Positions 8,575 through 20,534 of a stretch of 64,000 bases of DNA are shown in pieces (positions within the stretch are counted from its first letter, which is position 1; every line of letters begins with the position of its first letter). A program made the translations under genes and the position numbers. Under the pieces are notes generated by a model. That model did no database searches. It was given only the letters and a program-made list of their open reading frames with translations, and had not been told where the DNA came from. The stretch comes from an uncultured Phascolarctobacterium sp. (GTDB lineage: Bacteria; Bacillota; Negativicutes; Acidaminococcales; Acidaminococcaceae), in contig UQZN01000001.1 of NCBI GenBank assembly GCA_900545535.1, positions 186,001 through 250,000 on the forward strand. The letters run 5' to 3'.

Positions 8575-9222
8575 ATGACTAATTTAAATAGCCTGAACAG
8601 ACAGTCACTGGGTGAAGAAATTGCTAACGCGGTCTCACATGGTATCGGTACGCTGCTCGCTGTTATTGGCACTGTTATTCTGATCGTTTATGCAGCGTAT
8701 AACAGCAGCGTCAGCGGTGTTGTCAGCGCTTCAATATATGGCTTCTGCCTGATTTTTCTTTATCTAATGTCTACTTTGTATCATGCTTTAACAAATAATA
8801 CGGCGAAAAAAATATTTCAGGTGCTGGATCATTGTTCGATTTTTCTTTTGATTTTGGGCAGTTATGTGCCTATTTGCCTTGTTTTGTTGCCGCCTGAGTT
8901 GGGGTGGCGGCTATTGGGCATAAATTTATTGCTGACAGTAGTTGGGATCACGCTTAATGCTATAAGTTTAAACAAATGGAAAAAACTTTCATTGCTGTTG
9001 TATGTGTTTATGGGTTGGTCTGTTATTATTGCATTACCGTACCTTTGGCGGATGCTTTCTGCAGATGCGTTGACACTGTTGGTCAGCGGAGGATTGGCCT
9101 ACACGATAGGTATATTTTTCTATGCTGATAAAAAACACAGATTTATGCATCCGGTCTGGCATTTATTTGTGATGGCAGGCAGTGCTTTACATTATTTTTT
9201 TGTTTTGTATTTTGTCTTGTAA
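8575..9222 (+). CDS. Hemolysin III family (PAQR) membrane protein
   Basis: A 215-residue protein with seven predicted membrane segments. The N-terminal signature (EEIANAVSHGIGTLLAVIG), the YHAL motif near residue 70, LDHCSIFLLILGSY, and a C-terminal HPVWHLFVMAGSALHYF place it in the PAQR/hemolysin III (YqfA) family. The conserved His and Asp residues could bind zinc, as in adiponectin receptors. Despite the name, haemolysis is not its established housekeeping role. GGAGGTG lies seven bases before the ATG. Confidence 0.9.
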   Translation: MTNLNSLNRQSLGEEIANAVSHGIGTLLAVIGTVILIVYAAYNSSVSGVVSASIYGFCLIFLYLMSTLYHALTNNTAKKIFQVLDHCSIFLLILGSYVPICLVLLPPELGWRLLGINLLLTVVGITLNAISLNKWKKLSLLLYVFMGWSVIIALPYLWRMLSADALTLLVSGGLAYTIGIFFYADKKHRFMHPVWHLFVMAGSALHYFFVLYFVL

Positions 9223-9296
9223 ATAATAAAAAGCTGTATTTATCTTAAGTGATGTTATAATAAAACAAGCAGGTAATAACAGATGAGGTGATGAGC

Positions 9297-9488
9297 ATGA
9301 AGCAGCAGGATTATACTATAATTTTTGTGATTTTTCTTTATATTTTCGTGCTGCGGCGCTTTCATTTTGATACTTCTGACGGCGGCGATATAACAACGCT
9401 TTTATTATGTTTTTTTCTGGTGTTTCGCAGTGCTTTCAGAATTTATAGAAATAAAAATAATAAAGACGATTCGGATAAGGATAAATAA
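9297..9488 (+). CDS. Small membrane protein of unknown function
   Basis: A 63-residue ORF with one or two hydrophobic segments (YTIIFVIFLYIFVLRRF and TTLLLCFFLVFRSAF) and a highly charged tail (NKNNKDDSDKDK). ATG at 9297 has GAGGTG (9285-9290) at a good distance; GTG and ATG codons further up overlap that site. I do not recognise the family. It ends just before a terminator, which supports it as a real short transcription unit. Confidence 0.6.
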   Translation: MKQQDYTIIFVIFLYIFVLRRFHFDTSDGGDITTLLLCFFLVFRSAFRIYRNKNNKDDSDKDK

Positions 9489-9490
9489 TA

Positions 9491-9521
9491 AAAAAAGAAC
9501 GCCGTATGGCGTTCTTTTTTT
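9491..9521 (+). terminator. Bidirectional terminator between the small membrane protein and ilvD
   Basis: Stem AAGAACGCC / GGCGTTCTT with loop GTAT, with an A run on the left and a T run on the right. It lies between converging genes. Confidence 0.88.
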
Positions 9522-9540
9522 ATGTGTTAAGTGTATAATT

Positions 9541-11217
9541 TTATTTTTGACCAGGCACTTTAAGCACAGCGCCTGTAGCAGCGGAGGAAACCAGCGCTGC
9601 GTAACGGGCCAGGTAACCGCTGGTTACTTTGGGGGGCGGGCAGATCAAGGCTGCACGTCGTTTGGCCAGTTCTTCGTCCGATACTTTGACGTTTAAAGTA
9701 CGGTTGGGGATATCTATTTCGATAATATCGCCGTTTTGTATGAGGGCGATATTGCCGCCTTCGCGAGCTTCCGGTGAGATATGACCGATGCAGGCTCCGC
9801 GCGTGGCTCCTGAAAAACGGCCGTCAGTAAGAAGTGCCACGTCTTTATCGAGACCCATGCCAGCCAGCACCGAAGTAGGATTGAGCATTTCACGCATACC
9901 TGGGCCGCCTTTTGGTCCCTCATAACGGATAACGACGACGTCGCCTTTTTCTATTTGCTTGCCGCAGATCGCTGCAATGGCATCATCTTCAGAATCGTAG
10001 ACTTTGGCAGGTCCGGAGTGGACAAGCATTTCTTCAGCAACTGCGCTTTCTTTAACTACACTGCAGTCCGGTGCGATATTGCCTTTGAGTACAGCGATGC
10101 CGCCTGTTTTACGATAAGGATTTTCAACGCTGTGAATAACATCAGGACGGGTAATAACAGCGTTGGCAAAATTTTCACCTATAGTCAGTCCAGTAACTGA
10201 TTTGGCGTCTTTATGCAGCAAATCAAGTTTGCTGAGCTCGTGCATTACTGCGTTGATGCCGCCTGCTTCATTAAGGTCGATAATGTGATGACTGCCGCCG
10301 GGGCTGAGTTTAGTCAGATAAGGAGTGTTTTTGCTGATTTTGTCGAAAAGCTCCAAAGGTAATTCCAGACCGGCTTCGTGGGCAATAGCAGGCAAATGCA
10401 AAGCAGTGTTGGAAGAACCGCCAATTGCCATATCGACAGTTATTGCATTCTCAAAAGCAGCCATAGTCATAATTTCGCGGGGACACAGGTTTTGAGCAAC
10501 CAGATCCATGATTTTAGCTCCAGCACGTTTGGCAAGAGCGATACGTGCTCCCTGATAAGCAGCTGGAATTGTGCCGTTGCCAGGTAAGCCCATACCAAGC
10601 ACTTCGGTCAGACAATTCATAGTGTTGGCAGTGAACAAACCGGAACAGCTGCCGCAGCCGGGGCAGGCGGCGTGTTCGATGACGCTGAGCTCAGCTTTGT
10701 CGATCTTGCCTGCTTCAAAACGTCCTGCTGCTTCAAAAACAGTAGAAACGCTGATATCGGTTCCATTAAGGCGGCCGGGAAGCATTGGGCCACCGCTGAC
10801 AACGATTGCGGGAATATTGAGACGCGCTGCGGCCATCAGCATGCCCGGCACGATTTTATCACAGTTAGGAATAAGCACAAGGCCGTCAAATGCATGACCG
10901 TTTGCTACGGCTTCAATGCTGTCGGCTACCAGCTCACGGCTGGCAAGAGGATATTTCATGCCGTTATGGCCCATGGCAATGCCGTCGCAGATGCCGATGG
11001 CAGGAAACTCGATAGGCGTACCGCCAGCCGCTAAAATACCATGTTTGACAGCTTTGGCGATCTGGTCGAGGTGCATATGGCCTGGGATTATTTCGTTTTG
11101 GGCGTTAACTACGCCGATAAGCGGTTTTTTTAAATCTTCTTCAGTGTAACCCATCGCATAAAATAAAGAGCGGTGAGCTGCCCGGGTAGAACCGAGCTTT
11201 ACTTCTTCACTACGCAT
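9541..11217 (-). CDS. ilvD: Dihydroxy-acid dehydratase
   Basis: A 558-residue IlvD, the FeS-dependent dehydratase that makes the 2-keto acids for valine and isoleucine. Cluster and metal residues are visible in [11 protein letters not shown] (about 120) and [18 protein letters not shown] (about 185-202), with DGRFSG near 470. The length is normal. It stands alone rather than in an ilvBNC operon. A good promoter lies 73 bases upstream, and I saw no T-box leader (no AGGGTGGNACCGCG-like sequence). Confidence 0.97.
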   Translation of the reverse strand: MRSEEVKLGSTRAAHRSLFYAMGYTEEDLKKPLIGVVNAQNEIIPGHMHLDQIAKAVKHGILAAGGTPIEFPAIGICDGIAMGHNGMKYPLASRELVADSIEAVANGHAFDGLVLIPNCDKIVPGMLMAAARLNIPAIVVSGGPMLPGRLNGTDISVSTVFEAAGRFEAGKIDKAELSVIEHAACPGCGSCSGLFTANTMNCLTEVLGMGLPGNGTIPAAYQGARIALAKRAGAKIMDLVAQNLCPREIMTMAAFENAITVDMAIGGSSNTALHLPAIAHEAGLELPLELFDKISKNTPYLTKLSPGGSHHIIDLNEAGGINAVMHELSKLDLLHKDAKSVTGLTIGENFANAVITRPDVIHSVENPYRKTGGIAVLKGNIAPDCSVVKESAVAEEMLVHSGPAKVYDSEDDAIAAICGKQIEKGDVVVIRYEGPKGGPGMREMLNPTSVLAGMGLDKDVALLTDGRFSGATRGACIGHISPEAREGGNIALIQNGDIIEIDIPNRTLNVKVSDEELAKRRAALICPPPKVTSGYLARYAALVSSAATGAVLKVPGQK

Positions 11218-11289
11218 GATTTGATAACCTCTTTCCCTTAAATGTATCTTTTATCTGTCTATCTATCCACGTATATGGATATTAAAAAA

Positions 11290-11318
11290 ATTTTACGGTA
11301 TTTTACGAAAAATGTCAA
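11290..11318 (-). promoter_or_regulatory. ilvD promoter
   Basis: On the minus strand, TTGACA (11313-11318) and TAAAAT (11290-11295) are separated by 17 bases. This implies a 5' leader of roughly 65 bases. Confidence 0.75.
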
Positions 11319-11462
11319 TTTAACAGATAATTGTGTAAGCTATTATTTCACTGTTTTTTTACACTATAAGGAACTTTTTAGGTAGCCAAGGAACAGAAGA
11401 GTATTATATAATATAAAGGTAATAGATTTGCATAATAAAATTTAAGTTAAGAGGTGTGATAT

Positions 11463-12407
11463 ATGAAAACAAAGATTACGGAGCTTTTAGGAATCAAGTA
11501 TCCTGTTATCCAGGGTGGTATGGCCTGGACTTCAGATGCTAATCTGGCAGCTGCTGTATCCAATGCAGGCGGCGCAGGCATCATTGCTACTGGAGGACGG
11601 ACTGTAGAATGGACTCGCGATGAGATTCGAAAAGCCAAAGATTTGACAGCTAAGCCTTTCGGTGTCAATATCATGCTGATGGCTCCTAATATTGCGGAAA
11701 TTATTGATGTTGTTTGTGAAGAAAAAGTTGCTTTTGTGACTTTAGGCGCAGGTAATCCCGTTCCTCATATCGAAAAATTCCATGCCGCAGGTATTAAAGT
11801 AATTCCTGTGGTTCCCAGCGTTAAATTAGCAAAACGTGTTGAAGAAGCAGGTGTCGACGCAATGGTCATCGAGGGTATGGAAGGCGGCGGACATATTGGT
11901 CAGCAGACAACTATGGCTTTGATGACGAATGTATTGCCTTTGATCAAAAAGGTGCCTGTTTTGGTGGCAGGCGGTATTTCGGATGGGCGTGGAATTGCGG
12001 CAGCGCTCTTGATGGGGGCTGACGGTGTGCAGATGGGATCGCGTTTTATTTTGACGGATGAATGTCCTACTCATCCCAAAGCTAAAGAAGCAATTATTAA
12101 GGCTACTGACACCGATTCTGCCGTAACTGGTTTTTCGCGCAATAATGCTGTACGTTGTCTGAAAAATGAGTTTACCAAAGAATATTTGGAAAAAGAATGC
12201 AGCGGTGCTCCACAGCAGGAGTTAAATGATTTTGCAACAGGAACAAACCGTTTGGGCGCTGTGGAAGGCGATATAGTTCATGGTGCGGTTTTAGTAGGGC
12301 AAAGCCTGAATGTTTTAAATGATATTCTGCCATGTGCTGAAGTGATGGAAAGACTGATAGCTGAAGCAAGAGCGACTTTAGCTAATGCAAAGAATATTGT
12401 GCTGTAA
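11463..12407 (+). CDS. fabK: FabK-type enoyl-[acyl-carrier-protein] reductase (FMN)
   Basis: A 314-residue TIM-barrel flavoprotein of the nitronate monooxygenase/FabK family. The start (YPVIQGGMAWTSDANLAAAV), the phosphate-binding GGISDGRGIAAAL with GADGVQMGSRF, and EGMEGGGHIGQ (about residue 140) are all typical. FabK reduces enoyl-ACP in fatty acid elongation in many Firmicutes that lack FabI. It stands alone here rather than in a fab cluster, so a nitronate monooxygenase role is the alternative. GAGGTG lies 7 bases before the ATG. TATAAT at 11407-11412 may be the -10 box. Confidence 0.8.
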   Translation: MKTKITELLGIKYPVIQGGMAWTSDANLAAAVSNAGGAGIIATGGRTVEWTRDEIRKAKDLTAKPFGVNIMLMAPNIAEIIDVVCEEKVAFVTLGAGNPVPHIEKFHAAGIKVIPVVPSVKLAKRVEEAGVDAMVIEGMEGGGHIGQQTTMALMTNVLPLIKKVPVLVAGGISDGRGIAAALLMGADGVQMGSRFILTDECPTHPKAKEAIIKATDTDSAVTGFSRNNAVRCLKNEFTKEYLEKECSGAPQQELNDFATGTNRLGAVEGDIVHGAVLVGQSLNVLNDILPCAEVMERLIAEARATLANAKNIVL

Positions 12408-12427
12408 GTATGGCAATTAGTTGAAGA

Positions 12428-12459
12428 ACGCAGCCGGGGATAACTTCGGCTGCGTTTTG
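12428..12459 (+). terminator. Terminator after fabK
   Basis: Stem ACGCAGCCG / CGGCTGCGT followed by TTTTG. Confidence 0.7.
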
Positions 12460-12490
12460 TGTATCTGTAATATATAGATACGAAAATGAT

Positions 12491-12519
12491 TTGAATAAAT
12501 AAGGGCTCTATAGTATAAT
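12491..12519 (+). promoter_or_regulatory. Promoter of the yebC-ruvCAB block
   Basis: TTGAAT (12491-12496) and TATAAT (12514-12519) have a 17-base spacer, 60 bases before yebC. No SOS (LexA) box was recognised here or before ruvC. Confidence 0.75.
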
Positions 12520-12578
12520 ATTATGGTAAAAATATCTTGCAATTTTGTAAGGTTTAAAGATTTAGGGGGAATTAGACA

Positions 12579-13319
12579 ATGTCCGGACATTCAAAATGGG
12601 CAAACATCAAACACAAAAAGGGTAAGGCTGACGCAGCACGCGGTCAGATTACTACTAAAATCGGCCGTGAGATCACGATCGCGGTCAGAATGGGTGGCCC
12701 TGACCCTACCGGCAATATGAAATTGAAACTGGCTTTATCAAAAGCTAAAGCTAATAATGTTCCTAAAGATAATATCCAGCGCGCGATCCAAAAAGGTCAG
12801 GGTGCTGCGGATGCTTCCAATTATGAAGAAATTACTTATGAAGGTTACGGTCCTGCAGGTGTTGCCGTGATGGTAAGCACTTTGACTGATAACCGTAACC
12901 GTACTGCAGCTGATGTACGCCATGTATTTTCTAAATATGGCGGTAATATGGGCGAGACCGGTTGTGTGAACTGGATGTTTAAACGTAAGGGCGTTTTCAG
13001 TATCGACAGCGAGTCCGGTTATACAGAAGATGATTTGATGCTGGTAGCGTTAGATGCAGGCGCGGAGGATGTCAAAGCTGAGGAAGAAGGTTTTGAGATA
13101 GTTACAGCCCCTGAGGATTTTGATGCTGTTGAAAAAGCTCTTGCTGATAATAATATTGAAGTCATGATGTCTGAGATCGCAATGATTCCTGATACAATGG
13201 CAGAGCTGTCTGACGAAGACGTTGTTAAAGTCAGGAAAATGCTTGAGGCATTGGAAGACCTGGATGATGTGCAGGACGTTTATACAAACGCTGACCTGCC
13301 CGAAGAAGACGAAGAATAA
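12579..13319 (+). CDS. yebC: YebC/PmpR-family protein
   Basis: A 246-residue protein with the invariant start MSGHSKWANIKHKK and the family's three-domain layout (YEGYGPAGVAVMV near 88; GGNMGETGCVNWMF near 125). Members are described as transcription regulators or, more recently, as translation factors that relieve ribosome stalling at proline runs. Its place directly ahead of ruvCAB is widely conserved. AGGGGG precedes the ATG. Confidence 0.95.
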   Translation: MSGHSKWANIKHKKGKADAARGQITTKIGREITIAVRMGGPDPTGNMKLKLALSKAKANNVPKDNIQRAIQKGQGAADASNYEEITYEGYGPAGVAVMVSTLTDNRNRTAADVRHVFSKYGGNMGETGCVNWMFKRKGVFSIDSESGYTEDDLMLVALDAGAEDVKAEEEGFEIVTAPEDFDAVEKALADNNIEVMMSEIAMIPDTMAELSDEDVVKVRKMLEALEDLDDVQDVYTNADLPEEDEE

Positions 13320-13387
13320 ATTGTGTGACAGGCAGGCTTACCAAGGCCTGCCTGCTTTCTATCATAATCAGGAGGGAGTACGAAGAG

Positions 13388-13882
13388 ATGCTGGCAATTG
13401 GAATTGACCCTGGTACTGCTATCTGCGGCTTTGGCCTGGTGGAAATGGTAGGGAATAAACTGACTCCGATTCATTATGGAGCTGTGTTCACGGATAAGGA
13501 TATGCTGCCTGAGCTGCGGTTGAAAAAGATCTACGATGAACTGAATGTTTTGTTGGATGAATATCGTCCAGATGTGATGAGCGTCGAACAATTGTTTTTT
13601 AACCGTAATGTAACGACGGCGATAAGCGTTGGTCAGGCTCGCGGCGTTGCGCTTTTAACAGCAGCTAACCGCGGCATACCGATCACGGAATTTACCCCGA
13701 TGCAGATCAAGCAGGCGGTTGTAGGTTACGGCGGCGCCAATAAAGAGCAGGTAACTTTTATGGTGCAGCGTCTTTTAAATATTCGTACTAAACCTAAACC
13801 GGACGATGTCGCTGATGCTTTGGCAGTTGCGATCTGCGGGCTGCATACGGCGGCTACAAGAAGATGGCAGGAGTTGAAATAA
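13388..13882 (+). CDS. ruvC: Holliday junction resolvase RuvC
   Basis: A 164-residue endonuclease that cuts Holliday junctions. The acidic catalytic residues are visible: Asp in MLAIGIDPGTA (residue 7), Glu in SVEQLFF (about 66) and the Asp pair in KPDDVADALAVAI (about 140). ATG at 13388 gives the canonical N-terminus, with AGGAGGG at 13371-13377. An upstream start at 13325 would add 21 unrelated residues. The stop codon is directly followed by the ruvA start. Confidence 0.96.
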   Translation: MLAIGIDPGTAICGFGLVEMVGNKLTPIHYGAVFTDKDMLPELRLKKIYDELNVLLDEYRPDVMSVEQLFFNRNVTTAISVGQARGVALLTAANRGIPITEFTPMQIKQAVVGYGGANKEQVTFMVQRLLNIRTKPKPDDVADALAVAICGLHTAATRRWQELK

Positions 13883-14491
13883 ATGATTGGATCAATTAAA
13901 GGAAAGGTGGCCTATCTGGCAAATGAATATTGTTTGTTGGAAACTAACAGCGGTGTTGGCTACAGGGTCTTTATGCCTGCGGCTCATTTGGGACAACTTG
14001 CTGTAGGAACAGACGCTAAAGTGCACACTTATATGGCTGTGCGCGAGGATGCTATTTTGCTGTTTGGTTTTCTGAATCAGGAATATTATAATTTGTTTTT
14101 ATTGCTCTTGGGTGTCAGCGGTGTCGGCCCCAAAGTTGCTTTAGGAATTTTGTCGGCGGTAAAGCCTGATGACTTTTATCTGGCGGTGCAAAGCCGTGAC
14201 CTGAAAGTTTTAACAAAACTGCCCGGCATTGGTAAAAAGACGGCTGAGCGTCTGCTTTTGGAATTAAAAGATAAAGTAGGCAGCATTGGCGGCGATGACG
14301 TCGGCAGCTTTGCTGATGCTGCTTTGAGCGGCGGCAGTGCCGCTGTTGATGAAGCTATTGAAGCATTATGTGCTTTAGGATATTCTAATTCGGAGATTAT
14401 GCCCGCTTTAAAACAGATTCCGAATTATACCGAACTGACCAGTGAGGCAATCATCAAGCAGGCACTTAAAGTGTTTGCCGGGAGGAAATAA
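13883..14491 (+). CDS. ruvA: Holliday junction DNA helicase subunit RuvA
   Basis: A 202-residue RuvA, the junction-binding tetramer. It has an N-terminal OB fold ([12 protein letters not shown]), helix-hairpin-helix motifs ([17 protein letters not shown] and [19 protein letters not shown]) and a C-terminal RuvB-binding domain after a Gly/Ser-rich linker. It starts immediately after the ruvC stop and overlaps ruvB by one base. Confidence 0.97.
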   Translation: MIGSIKGKVAYLANEYCLLETNSGVGYRVFMPAAHLGQLAVGTDAKVHTYMAVREDAILLFGFLNQEYYNLFLLLLGVSGVGPKVALGILSAVKPDDFYLAVQSRDLKVLTKLPGIGKKTAERLLLELKDKVGSIGGDDVGSFADAALSGGSAAVDEAIEALCALGYSNSEIMPALKQIPNYTELTSEAIIKQALKVFAGRK

Positions 14492-15498
14492 TGCAGCCGG
14501 AAGAAAGAATTATTACCGGACAGGAGCAGGATGCTGATGTATGGCAATATAGCCTGCGGCCTCGCCGTCTGGCCGAATATATCGGGCAGAACCAGGTAAA
14601 ACAGAATATGGAAGTATTTATCAAGGCTGCCGCCGACCGTAAAGAGGCATTGGATCATGTGCTTTTATTTGGGCCGCCTGGCCTTGGTAAAACGACTTTA
14701 GCAAATATTATCGCTAATGAATTGAATGTTAATATTCGTGTCACCTCTGGACCAGCCATTGAGCGGCAGGGAGATCTGGCGGCAATTTTGACTAATTTGG
14801 GTGATAATGACGTGCTTTTTATTGATGAGATCCACCGCTTATCCAAAACTGTGGAAGAGATTCTTTATTCTGCTATGGAGGATTATGCGCTGGATATTAT
14901 TATCGGTAAAGGGCCAAGCGCGCGCAGTGTACGCCTGGATTTACCAAAGTTTACTCTTATTGGTGCGACAACGCGTTTGGGGGCTATTGCGGCACCTTTG
15001 CGTGACCGCTTTGGTGTGCAGTGCCGGCTGGAGTTTTATAAACCGGATGAATTACAATTTATTATTACACGCGCTGCCGAGATTTTAGGTGTAGAGATTG
15101 CAGCAGACGGGGCAGAGGAGATTGCGCGCCGCAGTCGTGGTACGCCGCGTGTAGCGAACCGCTTACTGAAACGTGTGCGCGATTTTGCGCAGGTGTCAGG
15201 TGCCGCGGTGATTACGGGACAAATGGCGGATGAAGCTTTGGCACGTTTAGAGGTTGACCGTTATGGCTTGGACCGCAATGATCGCCGCATTTTGCAAACG
15301 ATCGTTAAAACTTTCGGCGGCGGACCTGTTGGTATCGAGACTATTGCGGCGGCAGTAAGTGAAGAAACAGATACGATCGAGGATGTGATCGAGCCATATC
15401 TGATGCAGTTGGGATTGCTGCAGCGTACTCCACGTGGACGGATCGCCACACGTGAAACGTATCGGTATCTGGGTGTTCCGTTTCCGGAAAAGGGATGA
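14491..15498 (+). CDS. ruvB: Holliday junction branch migration ATPase RuvB
   Basis: A 335-residue AAA+ motor. Walker A is [17 protein letters not shown] (about residue 58), Walker B is [12 protein letters not shown] (about 108), and sensor 1 is IGATTRLG, followed by a C-terminal winged helix ([12 protein letters not shown]). It forms the RuvABC resolvasome with the two preceding genes. The ATG overlaps the ruvA stop (TAATG), indicating coupled translation. Confidence 0.97.
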   Translation: MQPEERIITGQEQDADVWQYSLRPRRLAEYIGQNQVKQNMEVFIKAAADRKEALDHVLLFGPPGLGKTTLANIIANELNVNIRVTSGPAIERQGDLAAILTNLGDNDVLFIDEIHRLSKTVEEILYSAMEDYALDIIIGKGPSARSVRLDLPKFTLIGATTRLGAIAAPLRDRFGVQCRLEFYKPDELQFIITRAAEILGVEIAADGAEEIARRSRGTPRVANRLLKRVRDFAQVSGAAVITGQMADEALARLEVDRYGLDRNDRRILQTIVKTFGGGPVGIETIAAAVSEETDTIEDVIEPYLMQLGLLQRTPRGRIATRETYRYLGVPFPEKG

Positions 15499-15502
15499 GG
15501 TT

Positions 15503-16051
15503 ATGAAGTTATTATTACATGCCTGCTGCGGCCCATGCGCATGCTATCCTGCAGAAAAGCTGCTGGCTGACGGTAAGGCTTTTGATGTTTTGTATTTTAA
15601 TCCTAATATCCATCCTTATAAAGAATTCAAACGGCGGTTAAATGCTTTACGTGAGTTATGTGAGAAAAAGCGTTATAAGCTGATCGTAGATAAAAGTTAT
15701 CCTTTAGAGGATTGTGTGCAGGGGATGCTGGCTGAACCGACAATACGCTGTGCCTACTGTTACAGAGTGAGAATGCGTTATGTGGCCAGCTATGCCAAAG
15801 AAAACGGTTATGATGCGTTCTCGACTACTTTATTGGTCAGTCCGTATCAGAAGCATGAACTGATCATACAAATGGCAGAGGAAGCTGCAAAGGAATTTGA
15901 TATTTCCTTTTACTATGAAGATTTTCGCGCAGGCTATCAGCGTGGTGTAGATATCAGCCTGGAGCTTGAACTGTACCGCCAGCCGTACTGTGGCTGCGTA
16001 TTTAGTGAACGTGACCGTTATGAGAAGAAACCTAAGGTTAAATCAGGTTGA
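15503..16051 (+). CDS. queH: Epoxyqueuosine reductase QueH
   Basis: A 182-residue DUF208 protein that reduces epoxyqueuosine to queuosine in tRNA, the non-homologous alternative to QueG. Cysteines for the FeS cluster and active site are seen in LLLHACCGPCACYP (residues 4-17), RCAYCYRVR (about 85) and YCGC near the C-terminus. ATG at 15503, four bases after the ruvB stop, was chosen; an upstream in-frame start would lie inside ruvB. Two further queuosine genes, queA and tgt, follow after one intervening gene. Confidence 0.93.
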   Translation: MKLLLHACCGPCACYPAEKLLADGKAFDVLYFNPNIHPYKEFKRRLNALRELCEKKRYKLIVDKSYPLEDCVQGMLAEPTIRCAYCYRVRMRYVASYAKENGYDAFSTTLLVSPYQKHELIIQMAEEAAKEFDISFYYEDFRAGYQRGVDISLELELYRQPYCGCVFSERDRYEKKPKVKSG

Positions 16052-16075
16052 TTTTTTTAAGAAGGGAGCATCCTC

Positions 16076-17386
16076 ATGAAAAAAATGCTGCTGCTTGTCA
16101 CATTGCTGTTGTGCCTGAACTGTGGTATAGTAATGGCTGCGGTGCCGGATATTGCCGTTGCTGTTGTGCATAGTCAGTTTGCAGCTGAGATTAGCTGTGA
16201 GGATGAACTGATGGTAAGTGTGCCAGCTACAGGTGAAGTAAGTGTTTTGAAGCCTGACCGCTATTTTGTCAATGCTGAGGGCGGTACTGTTAATTTGGGA
16301 GCCCAGAAGTTTGGTGCTAAAAGCTTACTTTTTACAGTTAAAGAAGATAGTAAGCCCATTGAAGTGAATAAAAAAGCTTATCGAGGCAGTTTTGAAATAC
16401 GTATTGCAGCAGACGATAAGACTTTAGATGTAGTAAATATACTGCCTTTAGAGCAGTATTTATATAGTGTCGCAGGCGAAGAGATACCTGTGATTTTCCC
16501 TGACGAAGCGATCAAAGCTCAGGTTGTGGCGTCAAGATCACTGGCTTATAACAGGCTGGGAAATCGCAGCCATTTAGGTTATGATTTAAAGGCCAGTGAG
16601 GAAGGTCAGGACTATTATGGACTGGCGGCTGAGAAACCGGCTATCAATAAACTGGTTGATGCTACTGCGGGAATGATAGTTACCTATAATGGCCGGCCAA
16701 TTGAGGCTGTCTATCATCAAAGCGGCGGCGGTCAGACTGAGAACAGCAGCGATGTTTGGGGACGCTATGTGCCGTACCTGCGCAGCGTAAAGGATTATGA
16801 CTGGGATGCGCCTATGTATAACTGGGAGAAAGCATTGCCGGCCAGCGAGATTGAACGACGGCTGGCGACTCATGGACATGCGGTCGGTAAGCTTGAAAGC
16901 ATACGGTTATCACCACTGGAAGGCGGCAGTAAGATGTTTGGTAATGACCGCACTGCCAGTGGACGTGCACAGGAAATGCTGTTCAGCGGCAGTGATGGAA
17001 CAGTTCTTTTGACAGGAACGCAGGTACAGGAATTGCTGGGCCTTAACAGTACTTTTTTTGAGGTGCAGGTCAGCCGTCCGGTTCCAAATTCGATCGAGAT
17101 ACCGATTGAAAATCCCTATGGCATCGAAATTGGGAGAAAGGAAGTCCCGATAAAAGTAAGTGAGCGAGGCGTCAGCTTTAAAGATATTTTAAAGGATCTG
17201 CATTTTGTCAGTGGCGAAAAAGGTGAGATGATAACTTTTAAAGGCCGCGGGCAGGGATCCGGACTGGGCCTTTCACAATGGGGAGCGCGTGGTATGGCTA
17301 ATAGTGCTCCACCGCGGAGCAGGGACTATTATAAAGAAATTTTGACTCATTATTATACAAATACCAGAGTTGAAAAATTTTACTGA
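16076..17386 (+). CDS. SpoIID/LytB-domain secreted protein
   Basis: A 436-residue exported protein. The signal peptide (MKKMLLLVTLLLCLNCGIVMA) is followed by a SpoIID/LytB domain with LPLEQYLYSVAGEEIP (about 123-138), AQVVASRSLAYNRL and YHQSGGGQTENSSDVWG. SpoIID is a lytic transglycosylase acting on stem-peptide-free glycan, and the likely catalytic Glu is retained. The C-terminal GRGQGSGLGLSQWGARGMA has Gln and Ser where family members usually have a GHG. It sits between queH and queA, spaced 24 and 14 bases, so it is co-transcribed with queuosine genes. Its role could be cell-wall remodelling rather than sporulation. Confidence 0.85.
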   Translation: MKKMLLLVTLLLCLNCGIVMAAVPDIAVAVVHSQFAAEISCEDELMVSVPATGEVSVLKPDRYFVNAEGGTVNLGAQKFGAKSLLFTVKEDSKPIEVNKKAYRGSFEIRIAADDKTLDVVNILPLEQYLYSVAGEEIPVIFPDEAIKAQVVASRSLAYNRLGNRSHLGYDLKASEEGQDYYGLAAEKPAINKLVDATAGMIVTYNGRPIEAVYHQSGGGQTENSSDVWGRYVPYLRSVKDYDWDAPMYNWEKALPASEIERRLATHGHAVGKLESIRLSPLEGGSKMFGNDRTASGRAQEMLFSGSDGTVLLTGTQVQELLGLNSTFFEVQVSRPVPNSIEIPIENPYGIEIGRKEVPIKVSERGVSFKDILKDLHFVSGEKGEMITFKGRGQGSGLGLSQWGARGMANSAPPRSRDYYKEILTHYYTNTRVEKFY

Positions 17387-17400
17387 AACCGGAGATTATG

Positions 17401-19556
<2,156 letters not shown>

Positions 19557-19624
19557 AACAGGATTTTTACTTTTTATGGCGAATATAATCCCAGATAGGG
19601 GAGAATTATGAAGGAGGTGTTCCC

Positions 19625-19927
19625 ATGCAAGGTGGAGATACTATGGCGATGATCAATGCGATCTGGCCGTTTATCTTAATGGGCGGTATCTTTTATTTTA
19701 TGCTGTATCGTCCGCAGAAACAGGAACAGCAAAAACGGCAGAGAATGCTTGATTCTTTGAAAAAAGGCGATAAAGTAGTAACTGTCGGCGGTATGTTCGG
19801 TGTGATTACTGCTATCAGTGAAAAAAAGGTTACCTTGAAGCTGGCTGAAGATGTGGAAGTTGATTTTGCACGTTCCGCTATCAGTGCTTTTCAAGACCCC
19901 GTTAAGCAGGAAATGGCAGAAAAATAA
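19625..19927 (+). CDS. yajC: Preprotein translocase subunit YajC
   Basis: A 100-residue single-pass membrane protein. One helix (IWPFILMGGIFYFMLYRP) is followed by the conserved QKQEQQKRQRMLDSLKKGDK and the KOW-like GGMFGVI. It is an accessory subunit of SecDF-YajC. A near-perfect AAGGAGGTG is upstream of the ATG. It overlaps the next gene by one base (TAATG). Confidence 0.95.
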   Translation: MQGGDTMAMINAIWPFILMGGIFYFMLYRPQKQEQQKRQRMLDSLKKGDKVVTVGGMFGVITAISEKKVTLKLAEDVEVDFARSAISAFQDPVKQEMAEK

Positions 19928-20487
19928 TGAAGAAACAACAATTGCGCAAGGAGTTAAAATCTTTGCGCAATAAGCTTTCTAGGGATCAGGTAGCCAGCTG
20001 GAGCAGCAAAATATGTAAACATATCTTGAGCTCTCCGCAATATCATCAGGCTGATGTTATTTTTGGTTATCTGGCCTTTGGCAATGAACCGAATATCGAC
20101 AGCGTTTTAGAACAGGCTCTGCTCGCAGATAAAACTGTGTGCGTGCCGCGGATAATTTCCGAAACAGAGATATGTGCCGTACGTTTTGACGGCTTTGAGC
20201 ATTTATTACTTGATCGTTACGGGATCCGCAGTGTTTCCGGTACGGACAGTGTGATAGATCCGCAGCAAATCGCTTTGGCATTAGTACCTGGGGTTGGTTT
20301 TGCTAAAAATGGCAATCGTATAGGTATGGGCGCAGGTTATTATGACCGCTTCTTGGCACAGGTCAACAAAGCTGTGCTGATGGGTGTGACATATGATGTC
20401 CTGTTATGCCAGGAAATACCGGTCGACAGCTATGATAAATCAGTGCAGTATTTAGTTACAGAAACAAACGTTGCTCATTGCGGGTAA
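19927..20487 (+). CDS. 5-formyltetrahydrofolate cyclo-ligase
   Basis: A 186-residue protein of the MTHFS/YgfA family that converts 5-formyl-THF to 5,10-methenyl-THF using ATP. The N-terminal basic helix (KKQQLRKELKSLRNKLS), FGYLAFGNEPNID and the C-terminal GVGFAKNGNRIGMGAGYYDRFL (written here as the folate/ATP-binding end) are diagnostic. It is inserted between yajC and secD, which are usually neighbours. Confidence 0.92.
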   Translation: MKKQQLRKELKSLRNKLSRDQVASWSSKICKHILSSPQYHQADVIFGYLAFGNEPNIDSVLEQALLADKTVCVPRIISETEICAVRFDGFEHLLLDRYGIRSVSGTDSVIDPQQIALALVPGVGFAKNGNRIGMGAGYYDRFLAQVNKAVLMGVTYDVLLCQEIPVDSYDKSVQYLVTETNVAHCG

Positions 20488-20534
20488 CTTGTTTATAAAA
20501 GTTTTGATGAACTTACTAAAGGGGGCAGCTAATT

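Noticed and set aside
11218..11462. Possible T-box or fatty-acid regulator site between ilvD and fabK
   Set aside because: No T-box consensus was seen on the minus strand and no FabT- or FapR-like palindrome before fabK.
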